Shown here: positions 19,812 through 28,053 of the stretch, piece after piece
Position numbering within the stretch: the first letter of the stretch is position 1
How the letters are laid out: each line of letters opens with the position of its first letter
NCBI RefSeq assembly: GCF_023715655.1
Contig: NZ_JAMBON010000001.1
Coordinates: forward strand, 62,001 to 126,000
DNA: 64,000 nt
DNA from: Oceanobacillus luteolus
GTDB lineage: Bacteria > Bacillota > Bacilli > Bacillales > Amphibacillaceae
Reading direction: 5' to 3'
Position numbers and translations under genes: made by a program
The notes under the pieces: generated by a model
What the model saw: the letters and a program-made list of their open reading frames with translations, nothing else
What the model was told of the DNA's origin: nothing
Database searches by the model: none

Positions 19812-19848
19812 AAATGCTTAACCCTATTAGGGTAAGCATTTTTTTTGA
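19812..19848 (+). terminator. Terminator after nfeD-like gene
   Basis: Stem AATGCTTA-CCC/GGG-TAAGCATT with one bulged A, followed by a run of eight or more T. Confidence 0.9.
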
Positions 19849-20020
19849 TATTATTCAACAATTAAGTGTCGAATAATGATTATTAATAATAAAAAATGGA
19901 TATTGTATTAAAATAAAGTAAAATATATAAACAACACTTTACAAATTGGTACATTTAATTTAATAATAGATAGGGTGATTTCGAAAAGAATGTATTTTAT
20001 GCTCGAAAGGATGAATATGA

Positions 20021-21652
20021 TTGGACATTGATTTACAGTCGCTTATATTTGAATTTATTGGTGGCTTAGGGATATTTCTCCTAGGTATTAAATTCATGGG
20101 AGACGGGCTACAACGTACGGCTGGAGATAGACTAAGGGACATTCTTGATCGATTTACAAGTAATCCATTCTTAGGCGTACTAGCAGGGATTGTAGTAACA
20201 GTATTAATTCAAAGCAGCTCTGGAACGACAGTTCTTACCGTCGGACTAGTTAGTGCAGGATTTATGACGTTAAGACAAGCTATTGGTGTAATTATGGGGG
20301 CAAACATTGGGACTACAGTTACTGCATTTATCATTGGGATTGATATCGGTGAATATGCACTACCTATAATAGCGGTTGGTAGCTTGTTGATTTTCTTCTT
20401 TAAGAACCAGAAAGTAAATGCAATCGGACAAGCAGTATTTGGATTCGGTGCATTATTCTTTGGACTGGAACTCATGAGTAGCGGAATGAGTCCACTACGG
20501 TCGTTGGAAGCTTTTCATGAATTAACAGTCAGTATGAGTGACACACCTGTTTTAGGAGTCGTAATAGGAACTGTATTTACATTAATTGTTCAAAGCTCAT
20601 CAGCAACTATTGGTATTCTGCAAGGGCTATTTGCAGAAGGTGCCATCGAACTAAAGGCTGCCTTGCCAGTGTTGTTTGGTGATAACATCGGAACAACCAT
20701 TACAGCAATTTTAGCTTCTTTAGGTGCTTCAATAGCAGCAAAGAGAGCAGCGTTAACTCACGTTGTCTTTAACTTGATTGGAACAGTTATTTTTCTGGTA
20801 TTTTTAGGGTTATTTACTTCCTATGTTGCATTTCTACAAAGTCAATTATCATTAAATCCTCAAATGACTATTGCATTTGCTCATGGATCATTCAACATTC
20901 TCAACACGGTTATTCAGTTTCCGTTTATCGGTGGTTTAGCGTGGTTGGTTACCAAATTGATTCCAGGTGAGGATACAGTCATTGAATATAAGCCAAAGCA
21001 TTTAGACCCACTAGTAATACAACAATCTTCTTCTCTTGCATTAGAACAAGCCAAAAAAGAAGTAGTGCGCATGGGAGAGTATGCTTATCATGGGCTGGAT
21101 GAAACGTTGAAGTATACGACAACTTCTGATAAGAAGCATTCAGAACTTGCTATGCAGATTGAGGGAGCGATCAATAACCTTGATCAAAAAGTAACGGAAT
21201 ATCTTGTTGATATATCTGCAGATTCCATGACAAAAATGGAACGAGATAAACACACATTTTTAATGGATAGCGTACGAGATATTGAACGGATAGGAGACCA
21301 TTTCGAAAATATTATAGAACTGAACGACTATAGAATTTCACATAAAGTCAATTTGACTGAACAAGCAATGGAAGATTTGAATGTGATGTTTGACTTAACA
21401 ATTCTAACGGTCAAACAAGCGGTAAAGAGTCTTGAGAATAACGATAGAGAAGCAGCACTAGAAGTTGTTCGTAAGGAAGATCAGATTGACCAAATGGAAA
21501 GAAACTACCGTAAGAAACATATCATTCGTGTAAATGAAGGATTATGTAGTGCAACAGCAGGTATTGTATTCGTTGATATGCTCAGTAATCTAGAACGCAT
21601 TGGTGACCATGCGGTTAATATTGCAGAAGAGATATTAGAAAAAGAAAATTGA
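20021..21652 (+). CDS. Na/Pi cotransporter family protein with PhoU-like C-terminal domain
   Basis: The 543-residue protein has two inverted repeats of membrane helices (to about residue 320), each with the NaPi-II signature: IQSSSGTTVL and VQSSSATIGIL. A cytoplasmic PhoU-like helical domain follows (about 340-540, with two copies of the ERIGDH motif). It should bring phosphate in with sodium, with the PhoU part as regulator. The start is a TTG with AAAGGATG about 10 bases upstream. The nearby phoU lacks an ABC transporter partner, so this may be a main phosphate route (inference). Confidence 0.92.
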   Translation: MDIDLQSLIFEFIGGLGIFLLGIKFMGDGLQRTAGDRLRDILDRFTSNPFLGVLAGIVVTVLIQSSSGTTVLTVGLVSAGFMTLRQAIGVIMGANIGTTVTAFIIGIDIGEYALPIIAVGSLLIFFFKNQKVNAIGQAVFGFGALFFGLELMSSGMSPLRSLEAFHELTVSMSDTPVLGVVIGTVFTLIVQSSSATIGILQGLFAEGAIELKAALPVLFGDNIGTTITAILASLGASIAAKRAALTHVVFNLIGTVIFLVFLGLFTSYVAFLQSQLSLNPQMTIAFAHGSFNILNTVIQFPFIGGLAWLVTKLIPGEDTVIEYKPKHLDPLVIQQSSSLALEQAKKEVVRMGEYAYHGLDETLKYTTTSDKKHSELAMQIEGAINNLDQKVTEYLVDISADSMTKMERDKHTFLMDSVRDIERIGDHFENIIELNDYRISHKVNLTEQAMEDLNVMFDLTILTVKQAVKSLENNDREAALEVVRKEDQIDQMERNYRKKHIIRVNEGLCSATAGIVFVDMLSNLERIGDHAVNIAEEILEKEN

Positions 21653-21704
21653 TGCATTAAATTATGAGGAGGGTTTCCTCCTCATAATTTAAATGCATTT
21701 TTTT
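21652..21704 (+). terminator. Strong terminator after the phosphate cotransporter
   Basis: A stem of about 20 bp (ATGCATTAAATTATGAGGAGG pairing with its complement around a GTTT loop, one extra A on the 3' arm) ending in a T7 run. The stem starts on the stop codon. Confidence 0.92.
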
Positions 21705-21778
21705 AATTTATCATGTATAATAAGTCTTGGATATTTTTTAATGTACTACAGGAAAATTGACGAAAAGACAAAAAGATG

Positions 21779-21807
21779 TTGACATATTTCTTCCTACATG
21801 ATAAATT
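21779..21807 (+). promoter_or_regulatory. Probable promoter of the tRNA cluster
   Basis: TTGACA (21779-21784), 17-base spacer, TAAATT (21802-21807), about 30 bases before tRNA-Asn. The -10 box matches 4 of 6 consensus bases. Confidence 0.5.
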
Positions 21808-21839
21808 ATATCTTGTTGACTCTTAAAATTAATTCTTAT

Positions 21840-21914
21840 TCCACAGTAGCTCAGTGGTAGAGCAATCGGCTGTTAACCGATCGGTCGTAGGTTCGAATCC
21901 TACCTGTGGAGCCA
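21840..21914 (+). tRNA. tRNA-Asn (GTT)
   Basis: Full cloverleaf: acceptor TCCACAG/CTGTGGA, D arm AGCTCAGTGGTAGAGC, anticodon loop CTGTTAA, T arm GTAGG-TTCGAAT-CCTAC, discriminator G and encoded CCA. First gene of the cluster; tRNA-Met follows after one base. Confidence 0.97.
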
Positions 21915-21915
21915 T

Positions 21916-21989
21916 GGCGGCGTAGCTCAGCTGGCGAGAGCGTACGGTTCATACCCGTGAGGTCGTGGGTTCGATCCCCTCCGCCGCTA
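21916..21989 (+). tRNA. tRNA-Met (CAT), elongator type, without encoded CCA
   Basis: Acceptor GGCGGCG/CGCCGCT, D arm AGCTCAGCTGGCGAGAGC, anticodon loop TTCATAC, T loop TTCGATC. Close to the B. subtilis elongator Met tRNA. The T stem reads GTGGG against CCCTC, giving a T-T mismatch (21966 with 21980), and the discriminator A is followed by TAAAG instead of CCA, so the end must be added enzymatically. It could be a weakened gene. Confidence 0.85.
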
Positions 21990-22055
21990 TAAAGGAAGGC
22001 TAAGAAGCTAGGTCTTGTAAATGATACTTGCTTCGATGCCGAAATTAGAAAGTTT

Positions 22056-22077
22056 GAGAACGCGATGACGCGTTCTC
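22056..22077. other. Perfect 9-bp GC-rich hairpin between tRNA genes
   Basis: GAGAACGCG-ATGA-CGCGTTCTC in a 192-bp gap between tRNA-Met and tRNA-His. No T tract follows. It may be an RNA-processing site or a remnant of a lost RNA gene; I cannot assign it. Confidence 0.5.
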
Positions 22078-22181
22078 GGCTATCTAATAAAGTTTAGAAA
22101 TATAAACACAGAGCCACGTATCTTTCGACATTAATCTGCATGATGTTTTATTTATACAAAAGCTAGTAATCTTACTATGAT

Positions 22182-22258
22182 GGCGGTCGTGGCGAAGTGG
22201 TTAACGCACCGGATTGTGGCTCCGGCATTCGTGGGTTCAACTCCCACCGGTCGCCCCA
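22182..22258 (+). tRNA. tRNA-His (GTG)
   Basis: Starts with the extra 5' G typical of tRNA-His, which pairs with C73. Acceptor GCGGTCG/CGGTCGC, anticodon loop TTGTGGC, T arm GTGGG-TTCAACT-CCCAC, CCA encoded. Confidence 0.96.
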
Positions 22259-22272
22259 TATATTTATAAAAC

Positions 22273-22349
22273 GGACCCTTAGCTCAGTTGGTTAGAGCTA
22301 TCGGCTCATAACCGATCGGTCGCAGGTTCGAGTCCTGCAGGGTCCACCA
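22273..22349 (+). tRNA. tRNA with CAT anticodon (elongator Met or Ile2/lysidine)
   Basis: Acceptor GGACCCT/AGGGTCC, anticodon loop CTCATAA, T arm GCAGG-TTCGAGT-CCTGC, CCA encoded. CAT anticodon tRNAs with a GGACC acceptor in Bacillus resemble the Ile2 type read as AUA after lysidine modification; sequence alone does not settle Met versus Ile2. It is not the initiator, since a 1-72 mismatch is absent. Confidence 0.93.
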
Positions 22350-22359
22350 TTTTTTATTC

Positions 22360-22452
22360 GGAGGTATACCCAAGTCTGGCTGAAGGGGTCGGTCTTGAAA
22401 ACCGAAAGGCGGGTCAAACCGCGCGGGGGTTCGAATCCCTCTACCTCCTCCA
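22360..22452 (+). tRNA. tRNA-Ser (TGA)
   Basis: A 93-base class II tRNA with acceptor GGAGGTA/TACCTCC, anticodon loop CTTGAAA, a long variable arm (GCGG-GTCAAA-CCGC) and T arm closing with CCCTC. CCA is encoded. The discriminator base reads T, whereas bacterial tRNA-Ser normally has G73. Confidence 0.92.
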
Positions 22453-22480
22453 TTACATATATTTAAAACATAAAATTATT

Positions 22481-22507
22481 GGCTCGGTAGCTCAGTCGGT
22501 AGAGCAA
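22481..22507 (+). pseudogene. Truncated 5' copy of tRNA-Phe
   Basis: The first 27 bases (acceptor 5' strand and D arm) are identical to those of the intact tRNA-Phe starting at 22659. The copy then runs into unrelated sequence, with no anticodon or T arm. The two starts are 178 bases apart. Confidence 0.85.
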
Positions 22508-22658
22508 AGCGTAAACCTCATTGGATATTCTTCTTTGTAGCTTTGCGAGGAGTGCTGCATCGTTGCATGTGCTTGCAACACGACGAGCAACAAACATCTA
22601 TGAATTTGCTTCGAAACCATTATGAAGCGAGAAACAAACTCTATATAAATACTATAAA

Positions 22659-22734
<76 letters not shown>

Positions 22735-22741
22735 TTTGAAC

Positions 22742-22767
22742 AACAAGCTTATTGCTTGTTTTTTTAT
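22742..22767 (+). terminator. Terminator of the tRNA cluster
   Basis: Stem AACAAGC/GCTTGTT (22742-22748 with 22754-22760), loop TTATT, followed by a T run. Confidence 0.9.
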
Positions 22768-22997
22768 TTAATAATTATTATTTATAACTGCTATAAAAAG
22801 CACTACTCGAGAAAAGTGGAAGATAATCGAACTGAAGAATTCCAATTGAGGCAACAACTTTAAATTTGGTTAATTTATAGCTTTGATTAAAATTGTTTAA
22901 AATAATAAATTAGGTGCATAAAATTTGCAACAATTTTTAAGCTTTGATACGCTACATATATAGGTAATAAATATATTTTTAGGGAGGAAGATTAGAT

Positions 22998-23609
22998 ATG
23001 GCAAAATTTGAATTACCAGAATTACCGTATGCATATGATGCACTAGAAAAATCATTTGACAAAGAGACTATGAACATTCATCATACGAAACACCACAATA
23101 CGTATGTTACAAACCTTAACAATGCACTTGAAGGGCATGCTGACCTACAAGAGAAGTCCCTTGAAGAGCTGATCAGCAACTTGGATGCAGTACCTGAAAG
23201 CATTCGCACGGCTGTCCGTAACAATGGTGGAGGACATGCTAACCATAGCTTGTTCTGGGAAATCCTATCTCCTAATGGTGGTGGAGAGCCTACTGGTGAA
23301 TTAGCTGATAAAATTAATGAGAAATTTGGCAGTTTCGACAAGTTCAAGGAAGAATTCTCAACTGCAGCAACTGGCCGTTTTGGTTCAGGTTGGGCATGGC
23401 TAGTCGTTAACAATGGTGAACTTGAAGTTACAAGTACTCCAAACCAAGATTCTCCATTAATGGAAGGGAAAACTCCACTTCTTGGTCTTGATGTGTGGGA
23501 GCATGCATATTACTTAAGATATCAAAACAAACGCCCTGACTACATTGCATCTTTCTGGGATGTTGTGAACTGGGAAGAAGTTTCTAAACGCTATAATGAA
23601 GCTAAATAA
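22998..23609 (+). CDS. sodA: Superoxide dismutase (Mn/Fe type)
   Basis: The 203-residue enzyme converts superoxide to peroxide and oxygen. Metal ligands are visible: His in [12 protein letters not shown], His in NHSLFWE, and the DVWEHAYY motif giving Asp and His. GGGTGGGAG-type specificity residues cannot decide metal choice by eye, though Bacillus enzymes use Mn. AGGGAGGAAG precedes the ATG. Gene order sodA then pbpA is as in B. subtilis. Confidence 0.97.
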   Translation: MAKFELPELPYAYDALEKSFDKETMNIHHTKHHNTYVTNLNNALEGHADLQEKSLEELISNLDAVPESIRTAVRNNGGGHANHSLFWEILSPNGGGEPTGELADKINEKFGSFDKFKEEFSTAATGRFGSGWAWLVVNNGELEVTSTPNQDSPLMEGKTPLLGLDVWEHAYYLRYQNKRPDYIASFWDVVNWEEVSKRYNEAK

Positions 23610-23620
23610 ATAATTCTTTG

Positions 23621-23652
23621 AAACGTGGGGAACTTTTCCCCGCGTTTTATTT
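23621..23652 (+). terminator. Terminator after sodA
   Basis: 12-bp stem with one G-T pair (23621-23632 with 23636-23647), 3-base loop, followed by TATTTTT. Confidence 0.88.
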
Positions 23653-23798
23653 TTACGGTGAAAATTAATAAGTCCTCTATTACATCTACTGTTATTATTA
23701 ATCCTTCAAAATTTCATCGAAAATAACGAAAATGTTAAGATACTATGGTAAAATAAAATGATAATAAACTGTAAAAAAATTAACAGAGGGGAATCATT

Positions 23799-25949
23799 AT
23801 GAAAGAAAAGAAGAAAAAAAGAGCACAGCTTCCCTTTCGAACGAATATTATCTTTTTCATTATCTTCTTATTGTTCTCTGCCCTTATATTCCAGCTAGGG
23901 GTTGTGCAAATATTGAATGGGGAGGAATTTCAAGAAGAAATTGACCGGACTATTCAAGACATAACTAAGATACCAGTGCCGCGTGGGAAAATTTATGACA
24001 CGAATGGCAATCTTGTAGTCGATAATAAGGCGTTATATTCCATTACATATACGCCGCCAAAAGGTGTGCAAGCACAAGATAGACTGGAAGTTGCTGAAAA
24101 ACTAGCAGAATTTATTTCAATGGACAGCAAAGAATACTTAGACAAGATTACTGATCGAGATATACGGGAATATGTTTATCTTAAGGACCTTGAAAAAAAC
24201 GAAGGGAAAAGTACTGAAGAACAGGAAGAGACTTATGAAGAACGTATTCCTGATGAAAAAAAGGAAGATCTCTCCAATGCTGAACTATACCGTCTAGTTT
24301 TGGATTCTATACCGGATGAAGATGTAGCTGTAGAGAACTTTACGAAACAAGAGCTGGAAGTAATCCGAATCAAAAAGGAACTTGATAAAGCTTATTCTCT
24401 AACACCGCAAATTGTAAAAAATGAAAATGTAACCCCAGAAGAATATGCACTCGTCTCGGAAAATCTGGATAAATTACCTGGAATTAATGCTACGACGGAT
24501 TGGGATCGGGAGTATCTATATGATCAAACACTCCGCGGCTCCATTTTAGGAAATGTTACTTCCCATGAAGCCGGTATTCCAGCAGATGAAATTCAGCAGT
24601 ATATGTCTCGTGGTTATAGTAGGAATGACCGGGTAGGGACGAGTGGTTTAGAAAAACAATATGAGGAAGTTCTAAGAGGAAGAAAAGAACAAATAGAATA
24701 TACAACAACCAAAACAGGGGTAATCATTGACTCGGAGACGATAGTGAAGGGTGAAAGAGGAAAGGATCTTGTCCTTACCTTGGATATGGAATTTCAACAA
24801 GAAGTTGACAGGATTCTAGAAGAGGAATTGGAGAAGGCAATTAAGCTTGATCCATATAATAACAAATTTTTAAATGACGCCTTAGCAGTAGTCATGAATC
24901 CGCAGACTGGTGAATTGATTTCCGTATCAGGAAAGACATATAATCGTGAAAAGAATCAAGTTGTAGACGCGGCGAATAAAAATCTTCAAGCAACCTATCT
25001 TCCAGGCTCAAGTATTAAGGGAGCGACAGTTCTTGCAGGATTTCAGTCGGGAGTAATTAAACCTGGAACAACTTATTATGATAAACCGATACAAATTAAA
25101 GGTACACCACCAAAAAGATCTTTAAACCCAAATATTGGTTATGCAAATGATATTAAAGCACTAAAACAATCATCCAACGTTTATATGTTCAATATTGCTT
25201 TACAAATGGGTGGAGAAACACGTATTCCTTTCCCGAATAATAGTCCTACGTCTATTGATATTAATGCGTGGCAGGAATTCAGAAATTATTTCCGTCAATT
25301 TGGACTTGGAGGTCCCACTGGAGTAGATTTTCCATATGAGGAACCAGGATTAGTTGGTAAGTCCGAACCGAATGCCGGTCTACTAATGGACTTTGCCATT
25401 GGCCAATATGATCAATATACTACATTACAACTAGCGCAGTATGTATCAACCATTGCAAATGGTGGTTATCGGGTTCGTCCGCATTTTGTCAAAGAAATTA
25501 GGGAACCTATTGCATCTCAAGAAGAATTAGGTCCTGTTTATAAAAGTATTAATACGGAATACTTGAACCGAATTCAAATGAGCGAATCTGAATTGGCACG
25601 TGTTCAAGAAGGTTTTAGACAAGCATTTCAATCGCAAGGTGGAACTGCATATAGCTATTTTGCAGGGAAAGATTACGATGCTGTTGGAAAGACCGGTACT
25701 GCGGAACATTCGGTTTGGGAAAATAAAGTTGAATATAAAACAATTAACCGAAGTATTGTTGGTTATGCTCCTCAAGACGATCCCGAAGTAGCTTTTGCGG
25801 TAATTGTACCTAATATTGGTATTAATGCCAAAGAAGATGGGAATGTTAGTAATCGGATAGCTGAACGTATTCTTGATACTTATTTCGAAATGCAAGAGGC
25901 AGATGAGGAAGATTCAGAGGATGGCTCAAATGAAGATAGTGATGAGTAA
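23799..25949 (+). CDS. pbpA: Class B penicillin-binding protein 2 (PbpA type)
   Basis: The 716-residue transpeptidase cross-links peptidoglycan in the elongation machinery. A short basic cytoplasmic tail and one membrane anchor (about residues 15-38) lead to the dimerisation domain (VPRGKIYDTNG, RGSILGNVT). The transpeptidase domain has SSIK (S-x2-K, near residue 406), SSN (near 459) and KTG (near 631). The C-terminal tail of about 20 residues is strongly acidic (EADEEDSEDGSNEDSDE). GAGGGG precedes the ATG. Neighbours sodA and phoU match the B. subtilis yqgF locus. Confidence 0.95.
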   Translation: MKEKKKKRAQLPFRTNIIFFIIFLLFSALIFQLGVVQILNGEEFQEEIDRTIQDITKIPVPRGKIYDTNGNLVVDNKALYSITYTPPKGVQAQDRLEVAEKLAEFISMDSKEYLDKITDRDIREYVYLKDLEKNEGKSTEEQEETYEERIPDEKKEDLSNAELYRLVLDSIPDEDVAVENFTKQELEVIRIKKELDKAYSLTPQIVKNENVTPEEYALVSENLDKLPGINATTDWDREYLYDQTLRGSILGNVTSHEAGIPADEIQQYMSRGYSRNDRVGTSGLEKQYEEVLRGRKEQIEYTTTKTGVIIDSETIVKGERGKDLVLTLDMEFQQEVDRILEEELEKAIKLDPYNNKFLNDALAVVMNPQTGELISVSGKTYNREKNQVVDAANKNLQATYLPGSSIKGATVLAGFQSGVIKPGTTYYDKPIQIKGTPPKRSLNPNIGYANDIKALKQSSNVYMFNIALQMGGETRIPFPNNSPTSIDINAWQEFRNYFRQFGLGGPTGVDFPYEEPGLVGKSEPNAGLLMDFAIGQYDQYTTLQLAQYVSTIANGGYRVRPHFVKEIREPIASQEELGPVYKSINTEYLNRIQMSESELARVQEGFRQAFQSQGGTAYSYFAGKDYDAVGKTGTAEHSVWENKVEYKTINRSIVGYAPQDDPEVAFAVIVPNIGINAKEDGNVSNRIAERILDTYFEMQEADEEDSEDGSNEDSDE

Positions 25950-25997
25950 TTTTATTATCTCATCCTATCTATCCTTCAAATTAGATTTTTCGTAAAA

Positions 25998-26014
25998 TTA
26001 ACACTGTTTTAATA
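25998..26014 (+). promoter_or_regulatory. Two direct repeats resembling a PhoP box upstream of phoU
   Basis: TTAACA (25998) and TTAATA (26009) start 11 bases apart, which is the PhoP repeat spacing in Bacillus. They lie 10 bases before a perfect TATAAT (26024-26029), where a -35 box would be and is otherwise poor. Only two repeats are seen, so this is tentative. Confidence 0.35.
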
Positions 26015-26060
26015 ATCTTCCTGTATAATTAAGTAAATCACATTGATAGGAGGAAGGATA

Positions 26061-26717
26061 TTGACTACTACACGTGAACAATTTCAAACAGAGTTGGATC
26101 AATTAAAATCAGATATTATTACGATGGCAAATTTATCTGGAGAAGCCCTTACTAAGGCGGTTGAATCTTTATATGATCAAAGTATAGACCAAGCAAAAGA
26201 GATACTGGAAGAAGATAAAAAAATTGATGATCTTGAAGATGATATAAATGATAAATCTGTCTTATTAATAGCAAAACAACAGCCGGTTGCTACAGATCTG
26301 CGGCGGATTATTATGTACTTACGTGTCGTTACAGATATTGAGCGGATGGGGGATAATGCTAAAAATATTGCAAAGGCGACAATCCATTTAGATAAAAACC
26401 ACACGACCATTCCAGAAGGTTTGCGTCAAATGCATGAGATTACAATGGAAATGTTGAAAACGGCAATGCATGCTTTTAAATATGAAGATATCACTATAGC
26501 AACTAAATTAGCCGAAACAGATGATAAAGTAGACAAGATGTATAAACAGATTGTAAGTGAGTTGTTGGGAGAAACTGCAACAAATCCTGATAAAATCCAG
26601 TATGTCATGCAAGTGGCATTTTGTGCCCGTTATCTAGAGCGTTTCGCTGACCACATCACTAACATTGGAGAGAGTATACTTTACTTAGTAAAAGGAAAAA
26701 GCACTAAAATAAATTAA
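26061..26717 (+). CDS. phoU: Phosphate signalling protein PhoU
   Basis: The 218-residue all-helical protein has two PhoU repeats, with VVTDIERMGDNAKNIA and CARYLERFADHITNIG as the paired metal-binding E-R-x-x-D motifs. PhoU dampens phosphate uptake and Pho signalling. The start is TTG 26061 behind AGGAGGAAGG; an upstream in-frame TTG at 26043 overlaps that site. The pstSCAB genes that occupy this place in B. subtilis are missing. A bidirectional terminator follows. Confidence 0.94.
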   Translation: MTTTREQFQTELDQLKSDIITMANLSGEALTKAVESLYDQSIDQAKEILEEDKKIDDLEDDINDKSVLLIAKQQPVATDLRRIIMYLRVVTDIERMGDNAKNIAKATIHLDKNHTTIPEGLRQMHEITMEMLKTAMHAFKYEDITIATKLAETDDKVDKMYKQIVSELLGETATNPDKIQYVMQVAFCARYLERFADHITNIGESILYLVKGKSTKIN

Positions 26718-26718
26718 G

Positions 26719-26758
26719 AAAAAATCCAGTACCCTGATGTTGGGCACTGGATTTTTTT
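26719..26758. terminator. Bidirectional terminator between phoU and yqzC
   Basis: Stem AAAAATCCAGT-A-CCC/GGG-C-ACTGGATTTTT with one mismatch, T7 on the plus strand and A6 on the other side. The yqzC stop lies at its end. Confidence 0.9.
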
Positions 26759-27374
26759 AATTTGTTAACCGCTCAGCAATTTCGTAATGGGACATGCCAG
26801 TCTCTAATTCATGGCTGCCCATTTGTATACGTAAAGAATAATCATGCTCATCTAGATACTTACTGAACTCTTTAGCATCCTCAATAATTCCTAGATCTTC
26901 AAGCATGTCACTAATTTGGGAAGATGCCATTCCTGGTTCCACCGTAAACGTTACTGTGGAAGCGGTTTGTTTTTCTTTATTTTTCTCTTTCTGTTCTTTT
27001 TCTTTGTCTTCCTTTTTATCATTGTCTTTCTCGGAAGCTTTTTCAGTTTGCTTTTCTTTCTCTTTATCGTCTTTAGATGAATCGGCTTTTTCTTTCTGAG
27101 TAGACTTATCTTCCTCTGAAGCATCTTCATCATCTACTGTTTCTTCAGCATTTTTTTTATTAGAATTATCTTGTTGAGTAGAAGCTACTGAATAACTGAT
27201 ATACTCCTCTTCAGTTATCACGCGATAACCATCTTCTTCAATTTTTGTAATCATTTCCTCTGTGTTTAAATCTGCTTGTCCACTATTATCTCCCCCAGTG
27301 AAGTAAAATACACCAAGTAATATGAGGCCTGCAGTAACTAAACCTACAGAGAATGCTCGCATTGTATGTTTCAT
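26757..27374 (-). CDS. Membrane-anchored protein with C-terminal MltG/YceG-like domain (YqzC-like)
   Basis: The 205-residue protein has an N-terminal membrane helix (about residues 7-26), then a region with TEEEYISY, an extremely Lys/Glu/Asp-rich low-complexity linker of about 70 residues, and a C-terminal segment of about 65 residues (VTFTVEPGMASSQISDMLEDLG) like the N-terminal LysM-like subdomain of the endolytic transglycosylase MltG. The catalytic YceG part is absent, so it is probably a binding or scaffold protein. Position matches B. subtilis yqzC. AAGGGAG precedes the ATG; yqzD lies 19 bases upstream in the same direction. Confidence 0.78.
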   Translation of the reverse strand: MKHTMRAFSVGLVTAGLILLGVFYFTGGDNSGQADLNTEEMITKIEEDGYRVITEEEYISYSVASTQQDNSNKKNAEETVDDEDASEEDKSTQKEKADSSKDDKEKEKQTEKASEKDNDKKEDKEKEQKEKNKEKQTASTVTFTVEPGMASSQISDMLEDLGIIEDAKEFSKYLDEHDYSLRIQMGSHELETGMSHYEIAERLTN

Positions 27375-27393
27375 ACATAACTCCCTTTCTTAA

Positions 27394-27621
27394 TCATGGT
27401 TTTTCATTTTCAACCGAACTGGCCGCTTGATTCATGTTACCCGGGAGCAATTCTTCTTCCAGTATTTTAATTTTCTTCTTCATTTGATATGTATCTTGCA
27501 TTGATGTGATTGAATAATGCTCCAATTGGCTTTCAATTTCCTCTATACGATCATTCATAAAGTAAGAAAGAACGAACAATATCACACCTATGACAAGTAT
27601 GGTTACAATCGCAATCATCAT
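27394..27621 (-). CDS. YqzD-like small membrane protein
   Basis: The 75-residue protein has one N-terminal membrane helix (residues about 3-20) and a short coiled coil ([15 protein letters not shown]... [12 protein letters not shown]). AGGGAGGGAAATAAA precedes a double ATG. It is the first gene of a two-gene unit with the YceG-like gene, as yqzD-yqzC in B. subtilis. Function unknown. Confidence 0.75.
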   Translation of the reverse strand: MMIAIVTILVIGVILFVLSYFMNDRIEEIESQLEHYSITSMQDTYQMKKKIKILEEELLPGNMNQAASSVENEKP

Positions 27622-27793
27622 TTTATTTCCCTCCCTTTAACCACATATTTAGTTATATCATAGATTAGCTCTGGTGAAAACCATTAAAATTTTCTTGGAG
27701 TTCTTGAATATTAATTCGAATTCTGTTATTATTGATAAGGTCTAATGAATGCTTATATGTTGAAGATAGTTTGAATAGTTTGGAGGGAAGACC

Positions 27794-27943
27794 ATGCGCG
27801 TTAACATTACGTTAGCTTGTACAGAAACAGGAGATCGTAACTATATCACTACAAAGAATAAGCGTACGAATCCTGAGCGTATCGAGCTTATGAAATATTC
27901 ACCACGCCTTAAAAAACACACATTACATCGTGAAACTAAATAA
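27794..27943 (+). CDS. rpmG: 50S ribosomal protein L33 (zinc-free type)
   Basis: A 49-codon gene with AGTTTGGAGGG upstream. The product begins [19 protein letters not shown] and ends [11 protein letters not shown], typical of L33. It has a single cysteine, so the zinc-binding CxxC pairs are missing; it is the C-minus paralogue used under zinc limitation. A hairpin with a TTCG loop ends the transcript. Confidence 0.95.
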   Translation: MRVNITLACTETGDRNYITTKNKRTNPERIELMKYSPRLKKHTLHRETK

Positions 27944-27952
27944 ACAAAAATA

Positions 27953-27980
27953 AAGCTCTTATCTTCGGATAAGGGTTTTA
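27953..27980 (+). terminator. Terminator after rpmG
   Basis: Stem CTCTTATC/GATAAGGG with a TTCG tetraloop (27956-27975), followed by TTTTATTT. Confidence 0.85.
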
Positions 27981-28053
27981 TTTATTTTGCGGCGATATAT
28001 TAATATATTAAGCAATGATAATCTGCTATGATAAAGGGAAGGAAGGTGAATAC

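Noticed and set aside
26905-27133. Open frames opposite or shifted within the charged linker of the YqzC-like gene
   Set aside because: They are Ser/Phe or Lys/Arg low-complexity shadows of the Lys/Glu-rich coding repeat.
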